Source: an uncultured Porphyromonadaceae bacterium
Lineage (GTDB): Bacteria; Bacteroidota; Bacteroidia; Bacteroidales; Muribaculaceae
NCBI GenBank assembly: GCA_902489275.1
Contig: CABTZK010000007.1
Location: 1-64,000 of the forward strand
DNA length: 64,000 nt
Direction: 5' to 3'
Positions 62,450 to 64,000 of the stretch are shown piece by piece. The translations under genes and the position numbers were made by a program. The notes under the pieces were generated by a model. It was not told where the DNA came from. It did not search any database and was given only the letters and a program-made list of their open reading frames with translations. Each line of letters begins with the position of its first letter. Within the stretch, counting starts at the first letter, position 1.

Positions 62450-63256
62450 ATGAAACGACGAGTGACCATAGCAGCGGCACTGTTGGTCATAGCGCTTGCT
62501 GGATGCCGCTACATCAATTATCACCCCTACGATGTTGACATCTCGGGCGCAACCGGCCTGAACAAGAAGAACGCGAGGCTCATCGAGGAGCGATGCCTCG
62601 GCAGAGACACCATCGTCTTTGCCGCCACGGGCGACACCCAGGGGTGGTATGACGAGACCGAGGCGCTCGTCAAAGACCTGAACAAGCGCCCCGAGGTGAT
62701 GTTTCTCGTCCACGACGGCGACTTCACCGACTTTGGCGCGGTGCAGGAGTACAAGTGGCAACGGGCCATCCTGAGCAAGTTGCGGGTGCCTTACGTGGCG
62801 TGCATCGGCAACCACGACTGCCTGGGCACGGGCAAGGAGACCTTTGAGCGGATCTATGGCAAGACTAACTTCACTTTCATTGCAGGCGGCGTGAAATTCC
62901 TGATGCTCAACACCAACGCGCTTGAGTATGACTACAGCGAGCCGATTCCCGACCTTGACTTCATCGAGCGGCAGGAGCGCGAGCGCGCCGGCGAGTTTGA
63001 CCGCACCATTGTGGTGATGCACGCCAAGCCCTACAGCGACGTGTTCAACAACAACGTGGCCAAGCCATTCCAGCGCTACCTGCACCAGCTGCCTGGCTTG
63101 CTGTCCTGCATCAACGGGCACAACCACAGCTTGGCGCAGGACGACATCTTTGGCGACGGCCTGGTCTACTACCAAACGCCTTGCATCGCCAAGCGGCAGT
63201 ACTACATCTTCACCATCACGCCCAACAGTTTCAGCCATGAGGTGGTTTCTTTTTAG
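62450..63256 (+). CDS. Calcineurin-like metallophosphatase lipoprotein
   Basis: 268 residues. Signal peptide and lipobox (LALAGC). The five metallophosphatase blocks are present: ATGDTQGWY, LVHDGDFTDFG, CIGNHDC, VVMHAKPY and INGHNHSL. A periplasmic or surface phosphoesterase of unknown substrate. I chose the ATG at 62450 for the signal peptide; upstream in-frame ATGs precede the promoter. Overlaps the next gene by 20 bases. Confidence 0.9.
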   Translation: MKRRVTIAAALLVIALAGCRYINYHPYDVDISGATGLNKKNARLIEERCLGRDTIVFAATGDTQGWYDETEALVKDLNKRPEVMFLVHDGDFTDFGAVQEYKWQRAILSKLRVPYVACIGNHDCLGTGKETFERIYGKTNFTFIAGGVKFLMLNTNALEYDYSEPIPDLDFIERQERERAGEFDRTIVVMHAKPYSDVFNNNVAKPFQRYLHQLPGLLSCINGHNHSLAQDDIFGDGLVYYQTPCIAKRQYYIFTITPNSFSHEVVSF

Positions 63257-63944
63257 CACATTCTTAGCCGTGGCGAGCCTGCTGGCTTGCGGCGAGCCTA
63301 TCGACACCGTGGAGGTGACACGTGTCGACACCGTTTACATCAACAGCACCGAGACCGACTCGATAGCCGACGTGGCTCCCTGGGTGAAACGGCTTGAGCG
63401 CTACAACCGCTTCTGGAACTGCCTTTCGCCCCGTGGCGCGCGCATCCAGTTTGCAGGCAACATGGGCCTGCTCTCGGCTGGCCCGAGCTGGATTTACGGC
63501 GGGCGCCACTGGGAGACGGCCATCATGCTTGGCTTTGTGCCCAAGCATCAAGCTCATCGCGGCATGATGACCATGACCGTGAAGGAGGACTACATCCCCT
63601 GGAGCATCTGCCTCCCGGGCAAGGCATCGTCCATTGACTTCCAGCCCCTGGCGACAGGCATTTACCTCAACACGGTGTTTGACCGCAAGTTCTGGAACAG
63701 GCAGCCCTCCCGGTATCCCAAGGGCTACTACTGGTTCTCGACGCGCATGCGGCCCAGCATGTACATCGGCGAGCGGCTGAAGTTCCACATCCCCAAGCAC
63801 CGGCGCCGGTTTGGGAGCGCAATCAGCTTGTTCTACGAAATCAGCGCCTGCGACTTCTACCTGATCCAGCAAGTCAAGAACTCCTACCTCAGACCCGGCA
63901 AGTACCTCACGCTGTCGTTCGGGCTGCAAGTAGAGTGGCTTTGA
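63237..63944 (+). CDS. Lipoprotein of unknown function, possible beta-barrel
   Basis: 235 residues from the ATG at 63237, inside the end of the phosphatase gene. Signal peptide with lipobox (ASLLAC). The rest alternates polar and hydrophobic residues with many aromatics (GRHWETAIMLGFVPK, YLTLSFGLQVEWL), which suggests beta strands. I recognise no family. The 20-base overlap implies joint expression with the phosphatase. Confidence 0.7.
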   Translation: MRWFLFSTFLAVASLLACGEPIDTVEVTRVDTVYINSTETDSIADVAPWVKRLERYNRFWNCLSPRGARIQFAGNMGLLSAGPSWIYGGRHWETAIMLGFVPKHQAHRGMMTMTVKEDYIPWSICLPGKASSIDFQPLATGIYLNTVFDRKFWNRQPSRYPKGYYWFSTRMRPSMYIGERLKFHIPKHRRRFGSAISLFYEISACDFYLIQQVKNSYLRPGKYLTLSFGLQVEWL

Positions 63945-64000
63945 GCCCTGCCAAGCGCTACCGGGGCATCCTGCCCGCCATCCATCATTTTGGTGTTGAA

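Noticed and set aside
1..64000. tRNA or rRNA genes
   Set aside because: No intergenic stretch shows a tRNA cloverleaf or rRNA-like sequence by eye. A covariance search would be decisive.

Overview
The window comes from a member of the order Bacteroidales, probably a gut lineage close to Muribaculaceae or Prevotellaceae; the family is an inference. The evidence is a SusC/SusD pair with extra surface lipoproteins, secreted proteins ending in dockerin-like repeats, many short lipoboxes, GH92 and GHL10 hydrolases, and repeated promoters of the Bacteroidetes type (TTTG or TTG, about 19-20 bases, then TAnnTTTG). Most of the chromosome is moderately GC-rich. Parts of the surface-polysaccharide cluster at 46-62 kb are clearly AT-rich.

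Layout. (1) 1-1882: a frameshifted relic of an IS982-type transposase, then a UDP-sugar dehydrogenase whose usual catalytic cysteine is replaced. (2) 2138-10018, minus strand: a four-gene SusC/SusD operon with two further lipoproteins. A GHL10 hydrolase with a dockerin-like tail is divergent from it. (3) 13047-17807, minus: free-methionine-sulfoxide reductase, a second GHL10 hydrolase, TatD, a polyprenyl diphosphate synthase and two small envelope proteins. (4) 18095-21843, plus: a DUF2007 protein and a 1160-residue secreted protein with four repeated modules and a dockerin-like end. (5) 21987-28259: a small surface-decoration locus with LicD, an ornithine-cyclodeaminase-like enzyme, a cytidylyltransferase fused to a PLP enzyme, a glycosyltransferase and a flippase. 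(6) 28449-42464, plus: a WG-type lipoprotein, then housekeeping genes (acpP, fabF, rnc, a DEDDh exonuclease, mtgA, a BspA-like LRR protein, rel/spoT, a PgpH-like HD phosphodiesterase, a DUF4919 protein, queA). (7) 42531-46171: a GH92 glycosidase, a glutathione peroxidase behind a striking pair of palindromes, and an OhrR-like MarR regulator. (8) 46334-62101, minus: a long capsule or O-antigen-like operon. (9) 62450-63944: a metallophosphatase lipoprotein and an unknown lipoprotein.

The capsule operon reads, in transcription order: Wzx flippase, acetyltransferase, GT4, F420-hydrogenase-beta-like Fe-S protein, polysaccharide pyruvyl transferase, GT4, GxxExxY protein, GT32-like transferase, EpsG/Wzy-like polymerase, GT2, two GT4, PglC-type initiating phosphoglycosyl transferase, a decayed epimerase, a type III PLP decarboxylase and an ATP-grasp ligase. 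Many neighbours overlap by 4-20 bases. One good promoter lies ahead of the whole cluster and a second lies ahead of the GT32 gene. Base composition changes inside the flippase and inside one GT4 gene, as expected from recombination between capsule types.

The best candidates for undescribed biology are four. First, the licD / OCD-like / cytidylyltransferase-PLP fusion cassette, which may make and attach a CDP-activated amino group. Second, the paired 14-bp inverted operators ahead of the peroxidase gene. Third, the repeat module of the 1160-residue protein. Fourth, the GxxExxY gene sitting among duplicated ends and 9-bp tandem repeats, which record the loss of a second copy.
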